Shown here in pieces: positions 22,926-34,695 of a stretch of DNA of 64,000 bases; position 1 is the first letter of the stretch, and each line of letters starts with the position of its first letter. Made by a program: the position numbers and the translations under genes. Source of the stretch: Pectobacterium aroidearum (lineage in GTDB: Bacteria; Pseudomonadota; Gammaproteobacteria; Enterobacterales; Enterobacteriaceae); contig NZ_CP065044.1 in assembly GCF_015689195.1 (NCBI RefSeq), positions 1,302,001 through 1,366,000 on the forward strand. Reading direction: 5' to 3'. The notes beneath the pieces were generated by a model. The model did no database searches. It worked only from the letters and a program-made list of their open reading frames with translations, and had not been told where the DNA came from.

Positions 22926-23390
22926 TTACTCAGCCTGATAACCCGTGTCATCGAGCGTTGGTGCACCGGCGGCGGCGCGAGCAAGTTCATCACAGCGCTC
23001 ATTTTCCGGGTGCCCGGCGTGTCCTTTTACCCATTCCCAGCGTACGGAATGGCGTTGAATCGCAGTATCCAGCCTTTGCCAAAGATCGACGTTTTTGACC
23101 GGTTTTTTGTCGGCGGTTTTCCAACCTCGCTTTTTCCAGTTATGAATCCAACTGGTGATCCCCTGACGAACATATTGGCTGTCAGTGCAGAGCACCACAT
23201 CACACTCGGTCGTCAGCGTTTCAAGCGCTGCAATAGCGGCCATCAGCTCCATCCTGTTATTCGTGGTAAGACGATAGCCTGCACTTAACGGTTTTTCGTG
23301 CTGCTTGTAGCGCAGCAGGGCGCCATAACCGCCGGGGCCGGGATTACCGAGGCAAGATCCATCGGTGAAAATTTCTACCTGTTTGCGCAT
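22926..23390 (-). CDS. rnhA: Ribonuclease HI
   Basis: A 154-residue enzyme degrading RNA in RNA-DNA hybrids. Catalytic residues are visible: D10 ([16 protein letters not shown]), E48 (NNRMELMAA), D70 (CTDSQYV), His in [11 protein letters not shown] and D134 (CDELARAA). The basic [15 protein letters not shown] handle is present. The frame stays open to 23492, but the ATG at 23390 gives the family length and leaves the 55-base divergent promoter region with dnaQ that is conserved in enterobacteria. Confidence 0.97.
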   Translation of the reverse strand: MRKQVEIFTDGSCLGNPGPGGYGALLRYKQHEKPLSAGYRLTTNNRMELMAAIAALETLTTECDVVLCTDSQYVRQGITSWIHNWKKRGWKTADKKPVKNVDLWQRLDTAIQRHSVRWEWVKGHAGHPENERCDELARAAAGAPTLDDTGYQAE

Positions 23391-23445
23391 CTCTGGTAGA
23401 CTCTCCCTTATGGTAAAAACGGCAAGTCTGACATAAACGAAAACG

Positions 23446-24183
23446 ATGAGCACTGAAATTACGCGACAAATCGTCCTGGATACAGAAACCACCGGTATGA
23501 ATATGCTGGGGGTTCACTACGAAGGGCATAAAATTATCGAGATCGGTGCGGTTGAAGTGATCAACCGCCGCCTGACGGGCCGTCATTTTCACGTCTATAT
23601 CAAACCCGATCGTTTAGTGGATCCCGAAGCGTATAACGTGCACGGTATCAGCGATGAGTTTCTTGCCGACAAACCGACGTATGCGGATATTGTGGATGAT
23701 TTTCTCGATTTTATCCGTGGCGCGGAACTGGTCATCCATAACGCAACGTTTGATATCGGCTTTATGGATTATGAATTTCGGTTGCTAAACCGAGATCTTC
23801 CCAAGACAGAGACGTTTTGTAAGATCACCGATAGCCTGCTTATGGCGCGGAAGATCTTTCCCGGTAAGCGTAACAGTTTGGATGCGCTCTGCGATCGCTA
23901 TCAGATAGATAACAGCAAGCGTACGCTGCACGGCGCATTGCTCGATGCCGAGATTCTGGCTGAAGTTTATCTGGCGATGACCGGTGGTCAAACGTCTCTG
24001 ACTTTCTCGATGGAAGGCGAAACGCAGCAGAAGAACGAGAATACCGAAACGATCCAGAGAATTATCCGCCCTCAATCGGCGTTAAAGGTGCTTTATGCCG
24101 ATGAAGCTGAGCTAGTCGCACATGAACAGCGTCTGGATTTGATTGCTAAAAAAGGCGGTAGTTGCCTGTGGCGAGCGGAATAA
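23446..24183 (+). CDS. dnaQ: DNA polymerase III epsilon subunit (3'-5' proofreading exonuclease)
   Basis: A 245-residue DEDDh exonuclease that proofreads for the replicative polymerase. D12 and E14 are in VLDTETTGM, the second Asp in [10 protein letters not shown], and the His/Asp pair in [15 protein letters not shown]. After residue 180, QTSLTF resembles the weak clamp-binding motif, and the C-terminal tail ([14 protein letters not shown]) is the alpha-subunit-binding part. Divergent from rnhA; tRNA-Asp follows, as in E. coli rnhA-dnaQ-aspV. Confidence 0.97.
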   Translation: MSTEITRQIVLDTETTGMNMLGVHYEGHKIIEIGAVEVINRRLTGRHFHVYIKPDRLVDPEAYNVHGISDEFLADKPTYADIVDDFLDFIRGAELVIHNATFDIGFMDYEFRLLNRDLPKTETFCKITDSLLMARKIFPGKRNSLDALCDRYQIDNSKRTLHGALLDAEILAEVYLAMTGGQTSLTFSMEGETQQKNENTETIQRIIRPQSALKVLYADEAELVAHEQRLDLIAKKGGSCLWRAE

Positions 24184-24354
24184 CGCCGCCAGCGTATCGC
24201 CCTCTGTGTTGCAAAATGGCGAGGCCGCTCACACCATGGGTGAGAGAATAGTCAGTAAGATGAAATTATAAGCAAACAGAAACGGTTAGTTATAAAAAGC
24301 ATTGACGTAATAGTGCCATCATCTTAGTATTCATCCCGCTCAGTGAGCATGAGT

Positions 24355-24431
24355 GGAGCGGTAGTTCAGTTGGTTAGAATACCTGCCTGTCACGCAGGGG
24401 GTCGCGGGTTCGAGCCCCGTCCGTTCCGCCA
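24355..24431 (+). tRNA. aspV: tRNA-Asp (anticodon GTC), second copy
   Basis: 77 bases with encoded CCA, identical to the tRNA-Asp at the end of the rRNA operon. Stands alone after dnaQ with its own terminator, the position of E. coli aspV. Confidence 0.96.
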
Positions 24432-24440
24432 CTTATTATG

Positions 24441-24474
24441 AAAGCCCTGAATCAGAAATGGTTCAGGGTTTTTT
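24441..24474 (+). terminator. Terminator of tRNA-Asp
   Basis: CCCTGAA (24445-24451) and TTCAGGG (24462-24468) with TTTTTTC tail. Confidence 0.85.
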
Positions 24475-24552
24475 CATTTCTGGGCTATCAGAAATACTGT
24501 AGAAAAGCGTTTGTAGGAAAATGCGGCCACCCAGAAAGCAGTGGCCGTTTTT

Positions 24553-27684
<3,132 letters not shown>

Positions 27685-27706
<22 letters not shown>

Positions 27707-28092
27707 AATTCAGTTACTCCCTTACGCACATTTGCAACGTCTTCTGCCGTGCCGAGCAATTCAAAGCGGTACAGGTAAGGCACCTGGCATTTCTGCGCAA
27801 TGATGTCGCCGGCGATGCAATACGCTGCACCGAAATTGGTATTGCCTGCGGCAATCACGCCGCGCAGGTAAGCGCGATTGTGCGGATCGTTGAGAAAGAT
27901 GATGACCTGACGCGGCACAGCCCCTTTCGTGCTGCCTCCGCCGTAGCTGGGGACAACCAGAATATAGGGGCGATCAACTTTCAATGCAGGCTGTTCTGTC
28001 GCTATCGGGATTCTCAGGGCTGGCAAGCCAACCCTGGAAATGAAGCGATGCGTGTTTTCCGACTGGCTGGAGAAATAGACCAGCGGGTTCAT
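27685..28092 (-). CDS. nrdI: Flavodoxin-like activator of class Ib ribonucleotide reductase
   Basis: A 135-residue flavoprotein that supplies oxidant for assembly of the Mn2-tyrosyl radical in NrdF. The FMN-binding start [14 protein letters not shown] and the glycine-rich [18 protein letters not shown] loop match the NrdI family. It overlaps nrdE by 22 bases and follows nrdH by 9, so the four genes form one operon. Confidence 0.95.
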
Positions 28093-28101
28093 ATTGCCCC
28101 C

Positions 28102-28341
28102 TTACTGCAATTGCAAGGCGGCGTTCAACGTACTGATCTTGTCTGGGCGGAAGCCGCTCCAGTGATCGTCGGCCGTCATCACGACGGGCACCTGCTGATA
28201 GCCCAACGCTCTTACCTGCTGTAACGCCTGTTCATCTTCAGTTAAGTCCACCAGTTGATAGTGAATTCCTTGCTTATCCAGCGCACGACATGTGGCGTTG
28301 CATTGAACACAATCTGGCTTAGTGAAAATAGTAATACGCAT
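28102..28341 (-). CDS. nrdH: Glutaredoxin-like protein NrdH
   Basis: A 79-residue thioredoxin-fold electron donor for NrdE. The redox motif is CVQC (FTKPDCVQCNATCRAL), and the C-terminal half has the family's QVPVVMTADDHWSGFRPDKI segment that lets thioredoxin reductase reduce it. First gene of nrdHIEF. Two NrdR boxes lie about 120-160 bases upstream of the start. Confidence 0.95.
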   Translation of the reverse strand: MRITIFTKPDCVQCNATCRALDKQGIHYQLVDLTEDEQALQQVRALGYQQVPVVMTADDHWSGFRPDKISTLNAALQLQ

Positions 28342-28457
28342 GATTCGTATTTACCCTTTGGCGTGAAAGAAGTATGTCGGAGCGGCTATCCTCAGGGTAT
28401 GTGTACCCGAACCGATCCACTGGGTTGCGACGCGTTACGCGAGCGCCACACAAAGAA

Positions 28458-28503
28458 TACTAGATGTAGGTGTTTTAAATTTCAACCACACAAGATATAT
28501 GAT
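28458..28503 (-). promoter_or_regulatory. Pair of NrdR boxes upstream of nrdH
   Basis: Read on the minus strand, ATCATATATCTTGTG (28489-28503) and CACCTACATCTAGTA (28458-28472) match the NrdR consensus ACACTATATCTAGTG at about 11 and 10 of 15 positions, and their starts are exactly 31 bases apart, three helical turns, the typical NrdR arrangement. NrdR is the ATP/dATP-sensing repressor of reductase operons. The call is by pattern. Confidence 0.65.
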
Positions 28504-28720
28504 TTTTAGTTGGCCTTAGACAAATTGATGCAAACCCAGATGCAGCAAGGCTGGCAGAGAATGCAAGTAAAAAATGCAGAAAGAAATAAATGTGATGCGC
28601 ATCATTTTTGACGAAATAGTGTGCGACGAAATGAAGGGTAATGTGGGAAAGACAAAAGCCAACATGACTAATCCAGCTTTCCTTTGGTAAAAGCGGGCTT
28701 CTTAGTAACGCTTTTTATGC
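28504..28720. other. Intergenic region without a recognised gene
   Basis: Between the nrdHIEF promoter and the structured repeat. A/T-rich, with no ORF of convincing coding character and no tRNA or clear terminator seen. Confidence 0.4.
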
Positions 28721-29025
28721 TGACTAAGAGACAGTTTCGTGCGCAATGATACCGTCATTTTCATGCTACTTCATAGCATGCGCCCGACGCAGGGCGCTCA
28801 GTCGCCGCCGCCCTGCGAACCCAGGCTTCCGGCTAAATTATGCCGCTACGCGGTTCCATCGGTGTCCATGCCCGCTTTTCGAGCCGCCAGCGACATGCTC
28901 CCGGCATGGCGCTGGCTTTCGCGACGTCCTGTCGCTCACTCGGCGGTCAAGCGCACCGCTGCATAATTTTTACGCCGGATAACGGCAAAATCCTTGATGC
29001 CCTTATATTTGTGACTAAGAGACAG
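28721..29025. repeat. Structured intergenic repeat, copy 1 (covarying helices)
   Basis: About 305 bases bounded by direct repeats TGACTAAGAGACAG (28721-28734 and 29012-29025). Inside is a series of inverted repeats: CATGCTA/TAGCATG (28762/28774), CGCAGGGCG/CGCCCTGCG (28788/28809), a 9-bp enclosing pair AAATTATGC/GCATAATTT (28835/28961), CCGC/GCGG, CGGTG/CACCG with CGCTT/AAGCG, a long hairpin at 28886-28916 (7 bp, A.G mismatch, 5 bp, loop TCCCG), and GCGAC-GTCCT-GTCGC (28921-28935). A diverged copy at 51167-51478 keeps the same helices with different bases. Several short frames cross it, but none looks like a gene. Function unknown. Confidence 0.8.
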
Positions 29026-29048
29026 CCTTGTGAGGTGAGATGTATCGA

Positions 29049-29843
29049 TTAGATCACGGGCAAGTTTCTGCCGTAATAGATTTCCTGCATTTCGTGATAC
29101 AGCAGATCGGTAATTCTTTTCCGTTCAGCAGCGCTGAGTTCTTCTGGGCTGACGTTGAACAGGTAGTGTTTCAGGTCGAAGTCTTTCAACAACATCTTGG
29201 TATGGAAGATATTTTCCTGATACACGTTCACGTCCATCATGTGATAGAGCGATTTCATGTCCTCGGACATGAAGTTCTGAACTGAATTTATCTGGTGGTC
29301 GATGAAATGTTTTATGCCATTGACATCACGGGTAAATCCTCGCACGCGATAGTCGATGGTCACAATATCGGATTCCAACTGATGGATGAGATAGTTCAGC
29401 GCCTTCAGCGGTGAAATCACGCCACAGGTAGACACTTCGATATCCGCGCGGAAAGTACAAAGCCCGCCTTCTGGATGGCTTTCTGGATAGGTATGAACAC
29501 AAATATGGCTTTTATCCAGATGGGCAACGACGGAGTTGGGTAGAGGCCCTGGGTGCTCTGAGGTATCAACATCTCGCGGGTCGATGGGTTCTTCGCTGAC
29601 CAGAATGGTCACGCTAGCACCTTGTGGTTCATAGTCCTGACGCGCGATGTTAAGGACATTGGCACCGATAATGGAGCAGGTTTCAGTGAGGATTTCTGTT
29701 AAACGGTTAGCGTTATATTGTTCGTCGATATAGGCGATATAACCGTCACGATCGTCGGCCGTTTTGGTGTAACAGATATCGTAGATACAAAAACTCAGGC
29801 TTTTCGTCAGGTTGTTAAAGCCGTGTAGTTTCAGCTTGTGCAA
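29049..29843 (-). CDS. speD: S-adenosylmethionine decarboxylase proenzyme
   Basis: A 264-residue proenzyme that makes decarboxylated SAM for spermidine synthesis. Self-cleavage occurs between K111 and S112 in [12 protein letters not shown], where the Ser becomes the pyruvoyl cofactor; [16 protein letters not shown] follows. Nearly identical to E. coli SpeD in length and sequence. The start codon is TTG at 29843, supported by AAGGGGGTGA six bases upstream and by family alignment; E. coli speD also uses UUG. It follows speE by 45 bases, completing the polyamine operon. Confidence 0.96.
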   Translation of the reverse strand: MHKLKLHGFNNLTKSLSFCIYDICYTKTADDRDGYIAYIDEQYNANRLTEILTETCSIIGANVLNIARQDYEPQGASVTILVSEEPIDPRDVDTSEHPGPLPNSVVAHLDKSHICVHTYPESHPEGGLCTFRADIEVSTCGVISPLKALNYLIHQLESDIVTIDYRVRGFTRDVNGIKHFIDHQINSVQNFMSEDMKSLYHMMDVNVYQENIFHTKMLLKDFDLKHYLFNVSPEELSAAERKRITDLLYHEMQEIYYGRNLPVI

Positions 29844-29888
29844 TTTACGTCACCCCCTTGTGGTTATGTGATCACCCTAAGTGATGGA

Positions 29889-30752
29889 TTATTGCGCATT
29901 CTGTAGCGCGCTTAACAGATACTGTGGCAGGGCAAAACTGCCGATATGAACATCAGGCGTGTAATAGCGACAGGTAATCCCTGATTGCGCAAAACGTTGG
30001 CGCAGTGTGATGGCGTCTATCTGGCGCAGTGCCGGGTTATTGCTGGCCCAGGCGAACGTCATAATACCGCCGTAGTACGTTGGGATCGCCGCCTGATAAA
30101 AGCCGACATCCTTGAAATAGTGGCTGAGCTTTTTATGGCTGCCGACGGCTTCATCCTGTTGCAGGAAACACACGCCATTCTGCGCGACGAAAACTCCGCC
30201 TTCATTCAGGCAGCGGGCGCAACCCTGATAGAAATCAGAGGTGAACAGGCTTTCGCCGGGGCCGATGGGGTCGGTGCAATCGGAAATGATGACGTCAAAC
30301 TTGTCGCTGCACTGTCTGACGAAATTCACGCCGTCATCAATCACCAGATTAAAACGCGGGTCGTCATAGCTACCAGCGCTGTGATTGGGCAAATACTGGC
30401 GACAGAATTCCACTACGCCCGCATCGATCTCCACCATCGTGATATGTTCGACGCCGTGATGTCGGCTGACTTCCCGCAGCATACCGCCATCGCCGCCACC
30501 GATAATCAGTACGCGTTTGGCGTTGCCGTGTGACAGTAGAGGGACGTGGGTGAGCATTTCGTGATAGATGAATTCATCGCGCTCGGTGGTTTGCACCACG
30601 CCGTCAAGCGCCATTACACGGCCTAATGCGTCGTTTTCAAAGATGATGAGATCTTGATGATCGGTCTTCTCGTGATACAGCACGCGATCAACCGAAAAAT
30701 ACTGGCCAAAGTTGGCATGTAGGGTTTCATACCAAATTTCTTTCTGGGACAT
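29889..30752 (-). CDS. speE: Spermidine synthase (polyamine aminopropyltransferase)
   Basis: A 287-residue enzyme transferring the aminopropyl group of decarboxylated SAM to putrescine. Nucleotide-binding motif [11 protein letters not shown] (about 85-95), the acidic residues of [14 protein letters not shown], and the catalytic/putrescine site [18 protein letters not shown] are present. It is cotranscribed with speD, which makes its second substrate. Upstream is yacC on the same strand. Confidence 0.97.
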   Translation of the reverse strand: MSQKEIWYETLHANFGQYFSVDRVLYHEKTDHQDLIIFENDALGRVMALDGVVQTTERDEFIYHEMLTHVPLLSHGNAKRVLIIGGGDGGMLREVSRHHGVEHITMVEIDAGVVEFCRQYLPNHSAGSYDDPRFNLVIDDGVNFVRQCSDKFDVIISDCTDPIGPGESLFTSDFYQGCARCLNEGGVFVAQNGVCFLQQDEAVGSHKKLSHYFKDVGFYQAAIPTYYGGIMTFAWASNNPALRQIDAITLRQRFAQSGITCRYYTPDVHIGSFALPQYLLSALQNAQ

Positions 30753-30863
30753 GTTAGGGCTTCCTCCGCGATAACAGCCATGAAAATTGGCGCGCCATCA
30801 TAGCCGACTCTTTTGTCGCTTGCACGGTCAAATTTCAGTCAGCGCGGAGGAGGAAGGAGGGGA

Positions 30864-31211
30864 TTACTGCGCGTAGGAGAGCAAGCCGAGTGAATTACGT
30901 GCCAGAGACTGGCATTTCTTTGGGGTAGGAATCGCAATTTTACTCAGATCGCGATAGCTGTCCTCGCCCATCGCCGTCATATCATAAGCGCTGTAATTGC
31001 TGAGATCCCAGCGGTTTTGCTGGGCAAAGGCGACCAGCGTCCGGCGAATCTGTTCATTCGGTAGATCTTGATAGCCGCAGTGGTTTTTCAGATAAACAAA
31101 GATCGCGGTCAGATCGGCTAGATCTTCCGCTTCAAATTCATTCAGCGCCTTGCTGGCGGAAGAGAAGCTCATCAGGCTTAGCAGGAGCAGAGCCAGCGCA
31201 GAGTTTTTCAT
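30864..31211 (-). CDS. yacC: Exported YacC-family protein, T2SS pilotin-like
   Basis: A 115-residue protein with a signal peptide (MKNSALALLLLSLMSFSSASKA) and a helical mature part containing two cysteines (KNHCGYQDLP, TPKKCQSLA) that may form a disulphide. It resembles YacC of E. coli and the PulS/OutS pilotin family that guides type II secretins to the outer membrane, but has no lipobox, so it is probably periplasmic and its role is unproven. Position upstream of speE is conserved. Confidence 0.82.
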   Translation of the reverse strand: MKNSALALLLLSLMSFSSASKALNEFEAEDLADLTAIFVYLKNHCGYQDLPNEQIRRTLVAFAQQNRWDLSNYSAYDMTAMGEDSYRDLSKIAIPTPKKCQSLARNSLGLLSYAQ

Positions 31212-31442
31212 GGTTGAACCTGTTCCAAATATCGTCAGATGACGTTATCACAGATATCCCATGCGGTTCCAAGTTTTCTTACGGGAAACATCTGATTGCG
31301 AGAAAAAGTCGAGGCCAAAAAGGCGGAAAAATAATAAGCGCAATCTTTTGAAATGGTTAATATTTATTTTACTGACGTGTGGTGATGAAAATCACCTTGA
31401 GGCAATCGCAGGATTAAAGCCCATTTATCGTTGTTTGATACG

Positions 31443-33128
31443 ATGACGCCGCCGTCAGGCTCTGTTATTAATAACAGCGATCTCATCCAATACAGTTTTG
31501 ATTCTATGATCTCCGGTGTCTGGCGCGTCAGTAGTTGGTTGTTGGCGGGACTGTTGCTGCTTCCTTTAGCAACGGTTTTTTATCAGGCTTTTTTTGCCGA
31601 TGGGATGGGATTCGCCCAACTATGGCAAATCGGGTTACCCACCTACCTGATACATTCTGTCGTTATCGTGATTGGCACGCTTCTCTTCAGCTTACTGTTT
31701 GGGTTGCCTTCGGCCTGGTTTATCGCCATGTATCGCTTTCCCGGCCATCGTGTATTGCAATGGGCGCTTTGCCTGCCGATCGCGATGCCCGCGTTCTTGC
31801 TTGCTTACCTTTATACCGATGCGTTACGACATCTGTCGCCGTTGTTGCGGGAAGGCGGTCTGCAGATTGTATCGTCGTGGGAGGAATTCCACGTTGCTGG
31901 GCTATCTGTTTCACTGGGCTGCGTAAGTCTGGTGTTAGCGCTGGTGTTGTATCCCTACATTTACCTGTTGGTACGCGAGGCGCTAGTGAAGCAGCCGGCC
32001 AGCTTGATTCACTCGGCTCGTTTACTGAACCAAACGAGTTCCCAGGTTTTGCGCCGCTTATGTTTGCCTATTGCGCTACCTGCAATTGCCTGCGGTGGCG
32101 CGTTAGTGGTGGTCGAGACATTGGGCGATTATGGCGCGGCGTCCTACCTTAATATTCCAACCATGACAACACAGGTGCTGGATATCTGGCAGAAGCAGGG
32201 CGATCTCGGCGCAGCAGCACGCCTTGGTGTCCTGATCTTGCCTGCGATCTTCCTCTTGATGTTTCTGGTTAATCTTTGGCGCCGTAAGCAGAAAATTTAT
32301 CAAGCTCAAGCGAACGCCTCTCAGGTGGCTCCGCCCGTGTTGAGTGGGTGGCGCAGCAAGGTGGTGCGTGGCTACTGTTGGGGAATCGTTTGTCTGTCGT
32401 TCCTGTTCCCGGTGCTGTATCTGTTATTTCTGGCGCTCCGGCACATGATGTCGGTATGGGATATGGCGTTCCTCCACGCGATAATGAATAGCCTGTTAGC
32501 CTCCGCTACCGCGACAGGCATCATTACGCTGATGGCGCTATCGTTTATCTTCTACACGCGCATGGCTGGGATCTTTGCCAATCAGACGCCAGTTCGGCTG
32601 GTCAGCCTGAGCTTTGCTTTACCCGGTGCGGTATTGGCCGTTGGGCTATTTACCTTGCTGTCGCTGGTGGATCACGGGATTAATCTGTTTGCCCACGCAG
32701 CGGGGTTACCGACTGCAGATGCCCTGCTGGCCGGGTCGCTGTTTATTCTTATCCTTGCCTATAGCGTTAAATTCGGGCGTCTGATGCTGGACAGCCTTGA
32801 GCGCAGTATGGACGCCATTCCGCGCTCGCTGGACAGCGCGAGCCTTGTACTGGGCGCCTCTCCCCTCAGCCGTTGGTCGCGCGTGCATATTCCGCTGTTG
32901 CGTCGCAGCCTGTTCATCGGGGCGCTGCTGATTTTTACGGAAAGTATGAAAGAGCTGAATGTCTCGCTCCTGCTGCACCCTTTTGGGATTGATACGTTGG
33001 CAACGTATGCTTTCCGCTTTACGGCGAGTGAGCAGGTTGCGTCATTTGCCTTTCCTGCGCTGGTGCTGGTGGCGGTGGGGCTTATCCCCGTTTTCTGGCT
33101 GAATCGCGCACTGAATATAAAAGGATAA
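31443..33128 (+). CDS. Ferric-iron-type ABC transporter permease (FbpB-like)
   Basis: About 561 residues, an inner-membrane permease with two fused BPD_transp_1 (MetI-like) halves and about twelve hydrophobic segments, the layout of FbpB/SfuB/AfuB. EAA-type loops that contact the ATPase are present in both halves (ARLLNQTSSQVLRRLCLPIALPA region near 200; SASLVLGASPLSRWSRVHIPL near 480). The open frame begins with TTG at 31431; ATG 31443 is chosen, but neither has a clear ribosome site and 31506 is also possible. The ATPase gene follows after 4 bases. No substrate-binding protein gene is next to it, so iron as substrate is inferred by family only. Confidence 0.85.
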   Translation: MTPPSGSVINNSDLIQYSFDSMISGVWRVSSWLLAGLLLLPLATVFYQAFFADGMGFAQLWQIGLPTYLIHSVVIVIGTLLFSLLFGLPSAWFIAMYRFPGHRVLQWALCLPIAMPAFLLAYLYTDALRHLSPLLREGGLQIVSSWEEFHVAGLSVSLGCVSLVLALVLYPYIYLLVREALVKQPASLIHSARLLNQTSSQVLRRLCLPIALPAIACGGALVVVETLGDYGAASYLNIPTMTTQVLDIWQKQGDLGAAARLGVLILPAIFLLMFLVNLWRRKQKIYQAQANASQVAPPVLSGWRSKVVRGYCWGIVCLSFLFPVLYLLFLALRHMMSVWDMAFLHAIMNSLLASATATGIITLMALSFIFYTRMAGIFANQTPVRLVSLSFALPGAVLAVGLFTLLSLVDHGINLFAHAAGLPTADALLAGSLFILILAYSVKFGRLMLDSLERSMDAIPRSLDSASLVLGASPLSRWSRVHIPLLRRSLFIGALLIFTESMKELNVSLLLHPFGIDTLATYAFRFTASEQVASFAFPALVLVAVGLIPVFWLNRALNIKG

Positions 33129-33132
33129 TCAC

Positions 33133-34218
33133 ATGGCCGCGTCGATAGATATTCTGAACGTGCAGGCGGTAAGCTGTACATTGCAGCAATCCCCTGTGTT
33201 GGAGAACATCTCATTTGCCGTACGCGACGATGAGACAATCTGCCTGCTAGGCCGAAACGGCTGTGGCAAAACGGCGCTATTACAGGTGATAGCGGGTTTG
33301 CTACCAATTACTCAGGGCAAGGTTTTGCTGGAAGGTGAACCCGTCAGCTCGCCGCAAGCGTACGTTCTGCCCGAACTGCGTCAGGTTGGTTTGATTTTTC
33401 AGGATTACGCGCTCTTTCCGCATCTGACCGTGGAAGGCAACATTGCGTTTGGGCTATATGGCCGCCCTGAAAGCGAGGTGAAGCCAATCTGTGCGGAAAT
33501 GCTGACGCTCCTGCAGTTGGATGAGGTTGCTGCACGTTATCCACATGAATTATCGAATGAACAGCAACAGCGTCTGGCGATTGCCCGTGCGCTGGCCTGT
33601 GAGCCGAAACTGCTGTTGCTGGATGAGCCGTTTCCCGGTCTGGACAGTCAGACCCGTTATCGTCTGATTACCGAATTACGGCAGGTTCTTAAACAGCGGC
33701 ATGTCGCGGCGGTTTTTGCCACGCATAGCCGGGAAGAAGCCTTTGCCTGCGCCGACCATCTGATTCTGCTGGATGAAGGGAAGATTATGCAGCAGGGTTA
33801 TCCCTCCGAACTGTACCATCGCCCGAATAGCCGCTTTGTGGCTGATTTTATGGGGAATACAAACTATTTACCCGTGAAAATCATGAGCGACCACCAGTGG
33901 CAAAGCCCATTGGGCGATCATCATGCGACTCATCCACTCAATCAGCCGATGGATTCACAGTGCGACTGGATGGTACGACCGGCAGACGTGGCGCTGGCGC
34001 TCGATCCCGATGGTCCGGCGTCGATAGAAGATCGGCTGTTTATGGGGACATCAAACTTGTATCGGGTGAAGCTGGGAGAATTGATGCTGTTGGTGCAGAC
34101 CGGTAACTGGTTTGAACCGGGGCAGCAGGTACGTTTAAGCATTAAGACGGATCCGCCAGTCTTGTATCCTGCTTTACCGGCCGCCAGCACTCCGGCTGAC
34201 GGCTCTGAAAAGAAATAA
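33133..34218 (+). CDS. Ferric-iron-type ABC transporter ATPase (FbpC-like) with atypical signature motif
   Basis: A 361-residue cytoplasmic ATPase. Walker A GRNGCGKT (40-47), Q-loop IFQDYALFPH (about 88-97), Walker B LLLLDEP (160-166), H-loop VFATHSREEA, and a C-terminal TOBE-like regulatory region (about 250-350). The ABC signature reads LSNEQQQR (140-147) rather than LSGGQQQR, and the D-loop is PGLD; the loss of both signature glycines is unusual for an active transporter. Adjacent to the permease with 4 bases between. Its stop directly abuts the stop of the convergent acetyltransferase gene. Confidence 0.88.
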   Translation: MAASIDILNVQAVSCTLQQSPVLENISFAVRDDETICLLGRNGCGKTALLQVIAGLLPITQGKVLLEGEPVSSPQAYVLPELRQVGLIFQDYALFPHLTVEGNIAFGLYGRPESEVKPICAEMLTLLQLDEVAARYPHELSNEQQQRLAIARALACEPKLLLLDEPFPGLDSQTRYRLITELRQVLKQRHVAAVFATHSREEAFACADHLILLDEGKIMQQGYPSELYHRPNSRFVADFMGNTNYLPVKIMSDHQWQSPLGDHHATHPLNQPMDSQCDWMVRPADVALALDPDGPASIEDRLFMGTSNLYRVKLGELMLLVQTGNWFEPGQQVRLSIKTDPPVLYPALPAASTPADGSEKK

Positions 34219-34653
34219 TTACGCCTCGTCGTGTAAATCTGCCGCAGGCATAAGCCAGGTGCTATTGTGCTTTTCAAACCCTAATTTTGGGTAGTAATCC
34301 ACCGCCAGCGGCGCGGCCAGCAAAATGATTTTGCAGCCTTTTTCCAGTTGCTGAGCGGTTTGTTGAATCAGTTTCTTGCCTATTCCCGCATGCTGACACT
34401 CCTCTGACACCGCCAGGTCGGACAGATAGCAGCAAAAATGAAAATCCGTCACGCTGCGCGCAATGCCAACCAGTGTCTCCCCTTGCCATGCGGAAACCAG
34501 CAGGTTGGCGTGCTTAAGCATACCGGCAATCGCGGTCTCATCATCCAGAGGGCGGCGCGGCCCTAATGAGGTTTTCGCCAACAGCTCAACGAACTGCTGG
34601 CTGGAAAGCGGGGCATTCACTTTGTAGCAAACATCCACTGATGACGTGCTCAT
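34219..34653 (-). CDS. GNAT-family N-acetyltransferase
   Basis: A 144-residue GCN5-related acetyltransferase. Motif A, the acetyl-CoA pyrophosphate loop, is QHAGIGKKLI after the beta strand YLSDLAVSEEC; the C-terminal part YYPKLGFEKH is the usual motif B end. The substrate is unknown. The gene is convergent with the ABC ATPase with no base between the two stop codons, and divergent from hpt. Not part of the E. coli order in this region. Confidence 0.85.
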   Translation of the reverse strand: MSTSSVDVCYKVNAPLSSQQFVELLAKTSLGPRRPLDDETAIAGMLKHANLLVSAWQGETLVGIARSVTDFHFCCYLSDLAVSEECQHAGIGKKLIQQTAQQLEKGCKIILLAAPLAVDYYPKLGFEKHNSTWLMPAADLHDEA

Positions 34654-34695
34654 GATGTCTCCTTCATGGTGTGGTTTCTGATATACTTCGCGCGC

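Noticed and set aside
28739-29052. Overlapping short ORFs of 70-78 codons within the structured repeat
   Set aside because: They occur in two or three frames over the same inverted repeats, lack ribosome sites, and are not preserved in the diverged copy at 51167.
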